Source: Hirundichthys speculiger
Taxonomy: Eukaryota; Chordata; Actinopteri; Beloniformes; Exocoetidae
Assembly (NCBI GenBank): GCA_018398805.1
Contig: JAGFBZ010001895.1
Span: 2,229,001 to 2,293,000 of the forward strand
Length of the DNA: 64,000 nt
Direction of reading: 5' to 3'
Shown here: positions 50,601 through 62,837 of the stretch, in pieces
Numbering within the stretch: the first letter of the stretch is position 1
Layout: each line of letters starts with the position of its first letter
Made by a program: the position numbers and the translations under genes
The notes under the pieces: model-generated
Told to the model about the DNA's origin: nothing
What the model saw: only the letters and a program-made list of their open reading frames with translations
Databases searched by the model: none

Positions 50601-52215
50601 AATTACAATAATACTTAATTCCTTGTTATGTATTCTCCTTTGTGTAGTTATGATTAAGATGTAACCACTTGTTGGACCAATTTGCTTGTGCTTCATGTTC
50701 TGGGTCTCTGAAAAGCGACTTGAGACAATTTGTTTTGTAACAAATAAAGTTGAACTGAGCTGAATCTTTAGGATTATGGGAGGGGGTTTTGTGGCTTGTG
50801 CATGAGGTCACATGATGTCCGTAAGTGAGCTGAGAAGGGAAAGTGTTGAATTCAGAGCTGGATTGTAAAAGCCTAAAAAGTGGTTTCTTTTCATCTGCAA
50901 AACCAGTCCAGACAAAAAAAGATATATACTATAAACTCTTTAAGTTGTACTTATTTTCTAACACAAGTTGTAGACAAAATATGTTCATATTTCTGTTAAT
51001 AACAGTGAACCAGAGTAGGAAGGATGCATTAACCACGAAAAAAGATACTACAGGAGCTTAAGCCTTTATAGAAAGTTGAGCCAAAAAAAAAATCCCAAAA
51101 CAAACTATGATTAAGGGAAGACAGAAGTGAAGACTAAAAAAAGACTGCTCTGAGCAGTTGCTTTTCTTCAGTGACTGCAGAAGCATCTGGGGGACATGCC
51201 TGGAGCGGGTTTAGCCTCTCAGAACTCATTATCCTCACTTCTCAATTTACAGAAACTCTGGTCTTTTCTGCTCCAGTAATACGGTCCAATACATAAAATT
51301 TCTCTGTCCTCATTCCTGAGTACATTCTGCAAATTCTTTTGGATATAATAAGTTCAAAAATCACATACCACCTCCTACATAATAGAAATACATGCATATA
51401 TCTATGTGTGAGTATGTGCACTGAGGTGGAAATGACTATGAATTTGTGTGAGCAGATGTGACTTATGTGAGAAAACGTAAATAAAAAATGGTGTCAAGAT
51501 GATGCCATAAAATAAATCCAAATTATGTTTAGCTTGCTTTCACATTTTACTCATTGCAGAAAGCTCATAGTTGGAGGATTTCAGTCACAGCAAGCAGAAG
51601 AATAGCATGAAATCTCTTATATGCTGGTAAAAAAAAAAAAAATAAATAAATAAAAACTGAATTTACACCAGGGAGACATGAGGAGAGAAAATTCAACCCA
51701 GAGGAGGTATTGCATTAGATGATATTACCTGTGCAGTTGTCTTAACCACTAAATGTAAAATAGACTTCTTTGTTAATCTATAATCAGTCCAGCTTTAGGT
51801 TCAGATGTGGAGAGAAAGGAAAGTTCACGCTTCCCAAGAGCCAAGTGATCAAGTGTAAAGCTTCGCTCACACATGTTGGAAGCATCAGCAGCGTTCCTGT
51901 GTATTGACTGTGGATGGGGTGGTGTCTTTGCTTCTGCTAAGGGAGAATTTTGTCTGTAGTTTGTTTACTTAAGTGGTATGTGCCTCAGGCAAGTGCTGAC
52001 TTTTGAGGATTCATCTAAGGTTCTTCTGTTTGTTTCTTCTCTGTGTGGGAGTCCTGCTGTTTAGGGAAAGAGAGAGAGAGAGAGGAAGGAGGGAAGGGTC
52101 TCAAGCTCTCTCAAACTGTCCAGAAATACATGTGTGCTGCTAAGCATTCATAGCAATGGTGCCAATTTTGTATGTATGTTAATTTTTATTTTATTTTATG
52201 TGTTTAATTCCACTT
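50601..52215. other. Non-coding
   Basis: No gene recognised. There is an (A)n/(AAAT)n tract at 51628-51655 and a GA tract at 52067-52084. Confidence 0.4.
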
Positions 52216-52217
52216 CA

Positions 52218-52335
52218 CTAAATTAGATTAGATTAGATCCAAGTTCGCTGTCATGTAGATACAAAGCAACAAAATGCAGTTAGCATCGAAGCAGAAGTGC
52301 ATTTTTGAAGTGCAAATAGTTTGCTTATATAAAAA
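52218..52335. repeat. Dispersed repeat (ATTAGATTAGAT head)
   Basis: Starts AAATTAGATTAGATTAGATCC and continues with AAAGCAACAAAATGCAGTTAGCATC, a combination repeated in many teleost genomes. It ends in an A run. The head resembles that of the 95-bp insert at 63617. Confidence 0.6.
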
Positions 52336-55034
52336 AAAAAACTGCCAAAATGCAAAAACTTATGAGACGCTGAGCTCGTGTTGAACACACGTCATTATGT
52401 TTGTATGTAATATTCCATCATATATCAATTTGAAATATAGGTTGTAAGAAAAAAAAAAAAAAAGAAAAATTCCAAAGTGGGTGAAAACTGTCCCAGTGGA
52501 GCAGATCATCCTCTCAACCGTGTGACTGATATCGAGAAGGACATGAAGTTCAGAAGGGTCAGCCTGACACGTACTCACTGACAAATGATGACGAGAAACC
52601 CTAAATGTCACGAAAGATGAATCGTTCCACTTTCCAACTATCAATCTGCTGATATTTCTGTGATAGAAATAAGATGTATGTGTTCCCTTCTGAGTGCCTT
52701 CACTGCACACACAGACCACCACTGGGGAGGGAAAAACATTTGTTTTATTATTGTTTTTTCTTGTGGAGTCCCATCAGTGATTTAAAAACCCTCAAGATTA
52801 TAAGCCTTTTGCTGCATTATTTGCTACAATCATTTACCAGCTCCAAACACATGTTCTGCAACGAGGGAAAACCTGATCACTCAGAACACTGTGTCTCACT
52901 ACTGTACAGAGTCACTGCTGTGTTTCACTGCAGCCATCTCCTGATCTTTTTGGAAGTAAAAATATGGCATAAGTGCTTCTAAACTGAAATAATGAAAAAT
53001 AATTATGGTCATTTTGCTCACTTTGCTTGTGCTGGTCATTGGACAGTTGAAAGAGGTCAAACGGTGGACATTGAGGAATCTTGAATGAGTCACTGGCTTC
53101 TTCACTGCTCAGTCATGACTGATCTGATTCCTCTATGCTCAGTGACAGAAGTATTATCAACAAGAACTCACACAGAAAAAAAGATAAAGGTGGAGAGGGA
53201 TTTCAATGCCTGTATCATTTACAGTAGTAGAGGAATCTGCTCTTCCTCTGCCTCATCTTTTCCTTGGGGGCTCCAAATGGCCTTTTAGTGCTGTCACTTC
53301 CTTTTAACACGTAGCTCACAGTTCAGGTTTGGACAGAAGTGACAGTGAGTCTGTAAGGGCTGGCGAGGAATGTTTTTAGTCTAGACATTCCTAAGATAAA
53401 ACACAGTCTTCTTCAGGGTTTTCAAGGTGAAATTACTACACAAAATGCCTTGTTTTTAACCACAGCCTCCAGAAAAGCAAAGAAAAGGGTACAGGGGTAA
53501 GAATAAATCTCTGCTTCAGCAATCCTTCATCACAGAAAAACCAAACTGGCATTTTTAAAAAAAAAAAAATATAAGTGAAATATAAATTAAAACTATGAAT
53601 CTAATGAAACAATAAATGAAAATTTAAGTAACCATCCACATCTGTGGCAGCTGTGGGTCAGGAGTCAGACACATTCCTGGCCAATCAGAAGCGCTGGTCT
53701 TCACAGTTTTAGAGACTATGAAGGCTTTGTGTAACTTCTTTTCAAGGATGAGCAGCAACAAGCTTCAAATAATTCATCATGTAGTTAGTAAATTTGTCTG
53801 ACAGTCATTTATGCAACAGATGGTGAATGCTGGGAGTTACAGATAGTATTCACATGATGCCACAACAATAATGCCCGTCTCGCAGGTAATTTATGAACAG
53901 TGTAAGCAGCAGTGTGCAGCGACTGTACTATGAAGCCTGACGTGGCGACACTGAGTCAAAATACCCGGATGTGTGACTGAAACTATTTACCTGCTTTATT
54001 CCAAAACATATCAGGTATGAGCCGAACAGTTAATCAGAACAATGAGCTCTGATATGTAACAAATCCACCTTCTGCAAGACACTTCAGGACTGTTGTCAAG
54101 GGAGTGGCCAAACTAAGTTTATCCTTTATCACAACACAATCCACTACACAACACCTCACAATTCTGTACACACGACGCCCTCACTGTCGTGTCTCTTTAA
54201 TTGTCTTGTCTTCAAATGTTTCACTGCTGGTGTTTTTTAGTCCTCTCTGATGGAATCAGGAGTTAAGATATTAACGAAGATGTTAGAATTAACATCGAGA
54301 GAAGACTGGTGAAGGACACGTTCACCCTTCACATTAGTGAAAAAAAATCTGCTACAATATTAAATCGCATATATACATTAAATATTTTTGCCAGATGATG
54401 GCATTAATTATGAATGTAAATGCAAACAAAAAAAAGAAGAACTGAGAATTAATTTGTTATTGTGAATATTGGACACTCATATGTTATTTGTATTTAATTC
54501 AGTTTCTTTATAGCATGTGTAATAATAATACCTTGTGTTCAGAGATTCAGTGCAGCTACATATTATAGGAAAGATTCTAGAGTCATGTGATTTATCTGAT
54601 ATGTTTCGAAATCAGCTTGAACTCCATCTGGAGAAAATAAATCCTTAGAAGAGTTTGAGTTTTTTAAATGTCTCCTAGTTCTTGTCAGAGCACACTATTT
54701 TTCCTATTTTGTTGAGTATAACTGTTTAACATTTGATTGTTAAGCGGAAAATGTTTTCAGTTCAGTTGTTTGTGGTTGTTTGACTTGATCGAAGAAGTTG
54801 TTTGACTACAGTGCAATAAATGTAAAGATGGCCAGGTTGAACTTTAGTTGGTGAATGGTCTGCTCTGTGCCAGAAGAAAAAGCTTAGAAGCCATTATACT
54901 AGCAACTGTCAAGGACAGGGACAAATGGTCCACACTTAAAATGCCACCATTTCAACCTTGTCAAGGTTCTAGAAAGTGCTTCAAAGTGTGACCCTTAACC
55001 CTTCATTCACACAAACAGTCCTCCATATATTATA
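52336..55034. other. Non-coding, nothing recognised
   Basis: About 2.7 kb without recognisable exons or named repeats. A runs lie at 52449-52463 and 53556-53569. Confidence 0.4.
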
Positions 55035-55438
55035 CATTAATCCCCCACACTTCGCGGTCTCAGTACATCACGGAAGTTTCAAAAATATTCATAGAAATAA
55101 AATATTCGAAAAAAAATTAAAAAAAAAATCAAACAAAGTGCGCGAGGCTGAAGCAAAACCCATCACATCAAGAACGAGTCTCGGGAAGCAACAAGAGCCG
55201 ACAGGGGAGGCCCCATGAACGAATATCGAGGCCTGTGATTGGCTGTTATGACGGGCATTACTGTGCCGTCGTTGTCTGTACGCTGATTGGCTGACACGCG
55301 TCCCCACACAGTGTTGCCAGGTGTATGATAATTATCGTATTTGCACGATAGTTTGGGCCTCTGTACGATGTACGATTAATAATCCAAAAAAATGCCAAAT
55401 GTACGATAATTTGACCTTTTCAAATTATTGCCTGCCAC

Positions 55439-55614
55439 CTGGGGCGCCGAAAAGGGGGGGGTAAAGGATACGGATTATAGGGGCCCATGATTGGGGGGGG
55501 CCCAGAGAGGCCCCTAATGATGATCAAAAATAGCATCAACAAATTTCGCCGCTGTGTTGGGGGGCCCGGTAAAGATTCTTTTCATGGGGCCCAAAATCCC
55601 TAGCGGCGCCCCTG
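55439..55614. mobile_element. Small hAT-like element with GC-rich ends (inner insertion 1)
   Basis: A 176-bp element with ends CTGGGGCGCCG and CGGCGCCCCTG, inverted. The flanks CCTGCCAC (55431-55438) and CCTGCCGC (55615-55622) form an 8-bp duplication with one mismatch. The body is G/C-rich with GGGCCC motifs and no coding capacity. Confidence 0.75.
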
Positions 55615-56048
55615 CCTGCCGCAACTGTCTGCCGGAGAGTTTTTTGTGAATCCTGAAGGCATCTGTTCCCATGTGACACGTTTCCAGCCAATCGCGCTTT
55701 GCTGAGCGTGAGATACGAGTGTTTGTCTCAGAACAACGAGCATGAAAGGCTGAATGGTCAGCTGCACGTGCCCCACGAGACGCTCACAGTCAGGAGCATA
55801 TCAGGAAGTTGAGAGAGCGAGATTTAAACAGAGTTTAAGCAGAAGAGAAAAAGCAAGGGGAAAAATTACTCTCCAAAATCGCCTCCAGGTCTCATAAATT
55901 GGCTCTTAGTTCCCACTTCTAATTTGTTTTTTGGGGGACACATTAGTTTAACACAACTGTAAGTTTGTGCTGATGTGGTGACGTTAACCCATTCAGTACT
56001 GATGCCACAAAGCTGTGAGTGCCTGTGGGACACTATTTATCACTAGAG

Positions 56049-56400
56049 CAGTGATTCCCAAAGTGTGGGCCGCGGCCCCCTGATGGGCCGTCACACGTGG
56101 GCCGTGAGAGGCCATTAAAATCCTCAATCTTTTAAAATATGTTTTAATTACTGTAAAATATTAACGACATGATTTAAAATCATTAATAAGTAACAAAACA
56201 AACCAGTTAAGTGTTATTCTACCGTCATCTTATCTTAATATGACAAGTGTCACCTTATTTGTTGACCCCTTACATTAATGTCAGAATGTAGCTTCTAGTC
56301 CTGGATGTTGATCACAGTTGTGATTAAAGGTTTGGGTGGGCCGCGGAGATTTTTCATATTTCAAATTGGGCCTTGGTATTCTGAAGTTTGGGAATGGCTG
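56049..56400. mobile_element. hAT-type element (inner insertion 2)
   Basis: A 352-bp element. The ends are CAGTGATTCCCAAAGTGTGG and the complement of TTTGGGAATGGCTG; this CAGTGxTTCxCAAA type is common among hAT elements. CACTAGAG is repeated exactly on both sides (56041-56048 and 56401-56408), a perfect 8-bp target duplication. No coding capacity. Confidence 0.9.
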
Positions 56401-56752
56401 CACTAGAGTGATTAAATTTGACTACAGCGCATCATTGGGCTTGTTATTTTGCTTATGACAGATGTACGATAATTTCCCTCAAAATACGATAATTTTGAGT
56501 CTCTGGTACGATAATCCTACATTTCCCACCTGGCAACGCTGTCCCCGCATCTCCCATCTCTTGCTCTCGTCAGCTACGAACAGAGGAGAGATCGTCAAAG
56601 TGAGTGTACCTTCCGTATAGATTTTGTGTATGCGCGTACATGTATACTGTATGTGTGTACATGTACATGTACATCCACATCGCGGTTTTCACCTATCATG
56701 GGGGGGGGGGGTCACAGCCCCCATTAACCGTGAAGTCTGGGGGATTACTGTA

Positions 56753-58479
56753 TATAGTATGTAGTGCTTTGTTCCCACAGCTGGTGAAAATATTGGAGGG
56801 CAATACAATTTTTTTATGATGAGTAAATTCTCTCCCTGATGATTCTACACATGTAAAAGTGTGAATTCATGTGTTTATAGATTTACATTGTGCTTGATCA
56901 CCACCTAGGCATACAACATGTCCTCCTTTTTTTTCTCTGTGAATGTTCTGGTTTTATCTCAGCCTGCAAGGGTTCCTCTCATCTGTCAGATGTCAGATGG
57001 ATTTGTTTCTGTTGTGTTGTCATCTTGCAGCACAGATTGTGAGCCATCGCGTGTGGCTTCCTTCAGAGGCCTGCATGCAGCTTGATGTCAGTGTGACTTA
57101 CTTCATCATTGACTCAAATCACCATCAAATCCCCAGCAGACAATAATGTTGCAGATGGCTGCTGTGTGCTCCGTTGCCTTGTTTGTCTGAGCAGCTCTGT
57201 TGATACTTGTTAATTAGGAAGAAGGGAGACCCAGCAGTCCCAGCAGTCCCAGCAGACTTGAAGCTGCCCTGTACAGCAGGCATGATTTAACCCTTTCTTT
57301 CTCCTCAGATAACAGATCGGTGAAATCTGCTGTTGCTCACTGTTGCACACCATGTGCTCAGTACAGTTCTCTCTCTGTTTTCACTTGCTCCCATGTGCAC
57401 AGCCAGACTTTCTCAAAGCACTCTTCAGTGTACATGCTTTCTTGCTCTGATGCACTCGACTTTGCTTGAGAGAAAAATGATGTACTGTTAACAACTGTCT
57501 CCAATCTTTCAATCCCCTAAACTATGCTGGGAGTTACTGGGAGACTGCTAAGGGGGGAAACAGTTCCTTTCCTCTCTTCCTTTCCACAATTTTTTTTAAC
57601 CTTTTTTTTAATTTTGAAAAATTTAGCGTTATTAGTTAAAATAATTCAATCTTGGATGTTTGCTCAGTTCCCAGCATTTGTTTTCCCCTGCACTGATCTT
57701 TGTTCCGGTGTTTTTTCAGTGCATCTACTGTGGTGGCACCTTTTGTTTAATAAATGACATTGCTCTGTAATTCCTGCTTCCTGGTCTCCTTCATCCCTCC
57801 CTCCCTTAACACAAGCCATACTGTGAGTAGTATTCCCTAGTAATATACAACATAAGGTGAAAAGCAGCAGCAAAGCTCTTGAGCTGTTGTTTTCAGTCTC
57901 CCCATGCCGAGGCATATCAAAACTGTTGTTTAGGACCACAATTTAACCAGCGGCAATCCTTCATGTCCCATTCCACTGCAGAAGTCTTGGGTTTTTTTGT
58001 CTCCACTGTTCAGATTATTAACTACTACAGCTGGAAAACTTTATTTCTTATTACTGATCACAAAACAGCCTGCTCCATACAACTGAATTAATTTAATATT
58101 TCAAGTTCAGTCAATACATCATCCTGCAGAAAATGAATGCTAATGGATCACATTACTCATATAGTGTTGCCATAAATCACAGCAGTTATGTAGGTTTGCT
58201 CCTTGCAAGACTAAAAGAGAACTTCCAGATGAAGGGTGTTGATAGGTTTAGAGTAGTTTGGATGTCAGAAACAAACAAACAAACAAAAAAAAACAACTTT
58301 TGGATTCCTTGTCTTTCATATGGGAGACCCAAATGCAGCTACATCACAAGCTACAGAAGTCAAAAGGAAACTGAATTCCCCAAAAAAGTTTTATCATTAT
58401 TATTAAATATAATATTAGGATAATATTAGTGACCGCCTTCCTCGAAACTGTGCAGCACCACTCTTTGGCTTCTTTTCTT
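56753..58479. other. Non-coding
   Basis: No gene recognised. A threefold CCCAGCAGT tandem lies at 57230-57256. Confidence 0.4.
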
Positions 58480-59320
58480 TAATTTACAATAAGTGTCTTT
58501 TCAGCATCTGGAAGAACTCTGTAATAGTACCTGTGCCTAAGATTAAACACCCCAAGTGTCTCAATGATTTTGGCCTTGTGATTATAAGGCCAGTAGACGG
58601 GGGTTCCACGGCACGGCACTTGTCCAATCGCTTCAGAAGTTTACTTCTCAGTGCCTTAGAAAAATATGGGAGTCTCACAAAAAGCTTTTATTTCTCCAAC
58701 ACAGTGGTATAGAGATCAAAAAGCCAGAGTTTTCTTCAGAAAAAGCTGAAAACTTCTGGTACGTACGCTATCTTTTATTGCTAAAACATGGGAGTGTCCT
58801 ATACTCTCCAGGTAATTTAGATGATCTCATTGGATACTAAGTTATTTGTTTTACCTCAAAATTTAAGACCAATCAGATTCTACAGATCTGCATGTTCATT
58901 TGACTGCACTACTTGTTTGTCTCCAGGCAGAAATGTATTTGTCATCACTCTCACATCTCTTGCGATGAAGGTGTTTGAAAAGATAGTGAAGGCAGAGCTC
59001 TTGGTGGTTACTCAAGACATACCGGACTTGTTCCAGTTTGCTTCTAGGCCTGGTAGAGGTGTTCATGATGCTGCGGCTGCTTTATTTCACTCTCTTCAGA
59101 GCCACCTTGATGGTGGTAAAAACTTTGTTCAGCTTCTTTTTATTGACTTTTCCTCTGCTTTTAATTGTTTTCAACCACATATTTTAGCAGACCGACTAGC
59201 CCAGGTGGACATTGATCAGGTACTGATTCACTGGCTGATTGATTTCTTAATTGATAGACCCCAGAAAGTCAAAGTCAATGGTGTTTTATCAGGCGTCTTT
59301 TTATCCTCCACAGGGTGACC
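58480..59320 (+). mobile_element. LINE reverse transcriptase fragment (Rex1/L2-type)
   Basis: The left part (58500-58570) encodes SIWKNSVIVPVPKIKHPKCL followed by ND, the usual lead into the reverse transcriptase palm. An unrelated or scrambled stretch of roughly 280 bp follows. The open frame at 58821-59318 resumes with ITLTSLAMKVFEKIVKAELL and the catalytic-site region QLLFIDFSSAFNCFQPHIL, then VKVNGVLSGVFLSSTG. The downstream GxPQG and YADD blocks are missing because the sequence changes at about 59320. A dead fragment. Confidence 0.8.
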
Positions 59321-59377
59321 AAGCGCGATTCAGATGACTCTTATGAATAAAATTAAAGCAAGAGTTCGATATCCCTC

Positions 59378-59615
59378 ACCCGGGTTAGGGTTACTGGGGC
59401 CCCACCCTGGAGCCAGGCCTGGGGGAGGGGCTCGTTTGGGAGTGCTTGGTGGCCGGGCCTTCACCCATGGGGCTCAGCCCGAACGGACTACATGGGTTCG
59501 CCTCCCCGTGGGCTCACCACCCGCAGGAAGAGCCATAGGAGTCGGGTGTATTGTGTTATGGGCGGCAGCCGAAAGCGTGGGCTTGGCGCGCCGACCCTCG
59601 GCTGACTAAACTGGT
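59378..59615 (+). mobile_element. LINE 5' fragment (same family as 17.7 kb)
   Basis: GGGGCTCAGCCCGAACGG, GTTCGCCTCCCC and the ...GGGCGGCAGCCGAAAGCGTGG region match the 5' portion of the LINE at 17683-19308, and the fragment extends further 5' (CCCACCCTGGAGCCAGGCC). It breaks off at GCTGACTAAACTGG. Only the leader is present, without enzyme domains. Confidence 0.8.
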
Positions 59616-60270
59616 ATCTTAAATGATAAGTTGCTAAAATCATAACAGCCGTGGTTAGCTCTCCTAGCCAACGGCAGAGCCAGTGGGTAGCTATTAATCA
59701 ATGTCAAATGGCGTATGGACATCTAATTGGTCAGTCTATTCCTTAACATAAATTTATCTGCTGTGGTACAAAATAATTCACAGCAAGTCATGCAGGTAAA
59801 AGTATACAGGACAAAACCAATTTTTGAACCAGGTTGTGAATGTGCTTAATTTTTCTGCAAAGTTGGACATTTTAACATCAGAGTCAGAGGGGACTCTCTT
59901 TTAGAGCCAGCACCTAGTGGTCAGTAGGGAACTGCAACAAAAAAATACTTGCGTTGTTGAGTTGAAACTGGAAGTGGGATAGCTGCTGCTTGGCAACCAA
60001 CCGGAAATGTGCTTGACTCATTTGTGTTGGTGAAAGTCAGAGACACCTTTCACCTTCGCCTCAAAATGCATTTAATTAAATTTAGTAAGAAGTGACCAAT
60101 GCAAAGGTCCAAACAACGTCCAGGATGGATTTAGATCTGATCACTCATGACAAATTGGAAGGAGGATTCATATTCTCTTCATAGTCTGAGAAAAAAGGCA
60201 CCCTGGAGCAGATTTAGAGACCACCTAATAAACAAACATCACTGACTTAGGCGATGACTCATTTGACCTG
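59616..60270. other. Non-coding between LINE fragments
   Basis: No recognisable feature; may include more diverged LINE sequence. Confidence 0.35.
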
Positions 60271-60715
60271 AGTGAATGACTGCTGTAGAGCTTTTTGTCA
60301 TCCGATTACTTCTAGTTTGTGGCAGATCTTTCCTTATATATTCAGCCTGTACTTGTCTGAGCTTCTTTATCCTGATGCTGCAGTGAGAGCACTAAGGTTG
60401 TTCAATCAGATGGTCCTTGTAGTTTTGAGATCCAGATTCAGACATAGATGTAACTGGGTCTTTTATGGTTGTTGGTCCTGTCCTGTGGAACAGTGTACCT
60501 TCACAAACTAGAGCAGCCTGATCTGTTACATTCAAATCTCTGCTCTAAACATACTTCTACATCTTGTCAATATATATTATTTTAAAGGTTTTTAGTGTCT
60601 TGTTTTAGTGTGTCTGTTTTGATGTGCGTTAGCTATGTTTTTATTTTAACCTGTGAAGAACTTTGGTCAGTCTTGGTTGTTTTTAAAAGTGCTATATAAG
60701 TAAAATTGATCTTTA
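60271..60715 (+). mobile_element. LINE 3' end (L2/Rex1-like)
   Basis: Decayed coding sequence of the region after the reverse transcriptase. In shifting frames it contains GPVLWNSVPSQTRAA followed by TFKSLL, which corresponds to the GPxLWNSLPxxIRxA...FKSxLKT block near the C-terminus of L2-type LINE proteins. It ends with AAAGTGCTATATAAGTAAAATTG, a usual 3' end for such elements. It could be the 3' part of the same original insertion as 58480-59320. Confidence 0.65.
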
Positions 60716-61397
60716 CTTTGAACACACCCTGCTTTGTATTATATTCATATTTTGGTGAATAAAATTTTGAGGAAAAAAAAGCTTGTGTTGGATTTTCTTT
60801 ATCTAATTATTTCTGATTTCTTTTTTTTTCTGATTATTTTCTAGTTCATTATTTTAAGTTATCAATATTTGGCCATTAAAAGTAACTATGCATTTGGTAT
60901 TGATCTGTACGTCTTTGATTGTTAATGTTTTCCAGTCTTCTTTCTCTTTCAGTTAGCTCTGTTATAGTTGTGTTTAAGCCATTATTGACCAATCAGTTGA
61001 TTTTGTGGTAGACTGCACCCAAGCCTGCCCCAATAGTATCTGCAAATGTGCCGATAAGTCAAGCCGAAGGCGTGGGGATGATTCCTGTGTCTGGGTTTGT
61101 CACCACTTCTGCTACAAACTCCCCAAAGCACACACAAAGCTGTCACTGAGGGGATTTGTATACTACTTAATCTTCATTAAAAAGGTGTCATTAAGGCATT
61201 ATATTAAATTATTTCATCAAGTATTCTTTTGAACTGAATTGTTCTGACTAACAGCAAAAAAGTAACAAGCAATGAAAACCTCCAATTAGGATACATTTTA
61301 AGGGGGTCAAATCTCAGCAAGTGTTAAGTGTAGAGTGTAGATGTATCATATGACTGTACAGCTTCATGATTTGTGATTTTGAGGGCAACAGGAAATT
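60716..61397. other. Non-coding, nothing recognised
   Basis: AT-rich, with A and T runs; no exon or repeat recognised. Confidence 0.4.
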
Positions 61398-61640
61398 GTA
61401 AATGGACTGCACTTATATGGCCCCTATTTAATCGTATTTAGGTTCTGTTAAGTGCTTTTTACGTTGTTTATCGTGTTCACTCATTCACACAAACACACTT
61501 ATACAGCTTCTCTTCCTGATGCTGTTTAGCTCCATCTTAGAGATAAATGAACCACATGCCATCGAGCGATCAGCCAGCCTAACACACACTTTAACTGCAG
61601 ATTTGCTTCCAAACACCAACACTATGCTGAACCCAGTTAA
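61398..61640. repeat. Dispersed fish repeat (AAATGGACTGCACTTATAT type)
   Basis: AAATGGACTGCACTTATATGG, AAGTGCTTTTTACG, CACTCATTCACACAAACACAC and ATACAGCTTCT occur in this order. They match a repeat very common in teleosts (a short interspersed sequence with ATTTATATAGCGCTTTT and CACCCATTCACACAC segments). Boundaries are approximate. Confidence 0.65.
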
Positions 61641-61669
61641 CCAGTAATCATCTGGCTAGTCATCTAAAT

Positions 61670-61794
61670 CAGTGTTTCTGAATCCTGGACCTCAAGTACC
61701 ACTGTCCTGCATTTGAAACAGGTGTGTCTGGCACAGGGAAACACCCAAAACATGCAGGGCAGTGGTACTTGAGGTCCAGGATTGAGAAACACTG
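61670..61794. mobile_element. hAT MITE, well preserved
   Basis: A 125-bp element whose ends are a long inverted repeat (CAGTGTTTCTGAATCCTGGA and continuing CCTCAAGTACCACTG; about 34 of 35 bases pair). The middle is only about 55 bp. ATCTAAAT is repeated exactly on both sides (61662-61669 and 61795-61802), an 8-bp duplication typical of hAT. The near-perfect ends suggest a fairly recent insertion. Confidence 0.95.
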
Positions 61795-61802
61795 ATCTAA
61801 AT

Positions 61803-62837
61803 TAAACAGTATATTTATTTTAGGAATCATTGTACTAATTATTACATTTTAAACATTTTTATGTGTGGACAGAAATTTTCCTTCTGGATCAAAGAGGTAT
61901 TTCTGATTCTGAATGCAATGTCACAATATGTGAGGCCATAAGGAAACCTGCTTCCAGTTGAAGAACACCTACATATTTACTTGGATTTTAATGTAATCTC
62001 AGCTCGATTCATATAGCTCCCATTTGCATTCTTTTGAATGAGTGTAGCTCTCCAAGGGATCTTTCCTTCCTATCAAAGGAAATCAAAGAGCTTTAGCAGC
62101 CTACATATTATGATCACTTGGCATAGAGTCACCCACGTTCTTAATGGAAACATAGGATCTCACCATATGTGCACTCATTGATCCACCACAAAGTAGCCAG
62201 AAGGACATGACATTCTGGCACTGTAAACCGCTTACAGCAAGAACATTTAGCATGCATGATTATATAGAGATGACCCAGATGAGGGATAATTATAAACCAT
62301 TGTCTCTCTGTCCTCCCACTCTAAATACAGACTGAACTCTCTATCACACTGCAATTACTTAATTGTTGTTTATTCAACATGGGACATGCAGCTCTTGAGG
62401 GAAACACACAATCACATCAACAAAAATATGTCAGTGTAGGTTGTTGAACTGGGCTGTTCCTGCTGACTGTCTCTGAGCTACATGCTAAAGTAGCAGCCAG
62501 GCAAGTAACATCAACAAACGGATGTACAGTTTTAAGATGAAAACTTAAGATGAGAATTGATTTTATACCGATTAAAAGACCCTTCCGCTGGCCTTTCCTT
62601 CATACTGTCTATCCATCCTTCCCTGAGGAAGAGAAGGGAGTCGGGGATCAGAAATGTTCAGTTTAATGGGTTCGCAGCTCTTGAAAGAGGATTATCATTT
62701 ATTTAAGGTCAAAATATGAAGCTAAATGCAGCTTAAAGAGGGTTTAAAAGAACACATACAGTAATGTGTGCATGTGTTTGCAGTGACGCTCCGTATTTTG
62801 TGAGATCATATTACATTCCATCACTCTTTTTTCCCTT
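61803..62837. other. Non-coding, nothing recognised
   Basis: No exon, repeat or RNA gene recognised. Confidence 0.4.

Larger units (their letters stand above)
55309..56541. mobile_element. hAT-type element nested in the Tigger-like element
   Basis: The ends are CAGTGTTGCCAGGTG and CACCTGGCAACGCTG (inverted). The flanks TCCCCACA (55301-55308) and TCCCCGCA (56542-56549) form an 8-bp duplication with one mismatch, as expected for hAT. Near both ends GTACGATAAT motifs recur in several copies. Two smaller elements sit inside. The remaining interior has no clear transposase; one stretch at 55800-55860 is purine-rich and may be a remnant. Confidence 0.8.
55035..56750. mobile_element. Tigger/pogo-like element, host of a nest of insertions
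   Basis: The terminal repeats are CATTAATCCCCCACACTTCG on the left and the complement of CCGTGAAGTCTGGGGGATTA on the right; about 21 of 24 bases match. TA flanks both ends (55033-55034 and 56751-56752). The CAGTAATCCC...CTTCGCGGT end type is that of Tigger elements of the Tc1/mariner superfamily. Removing the nested hAT insertion leaves about 475 bp, so this copy is non-autonomous. Confidence 0.8.
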
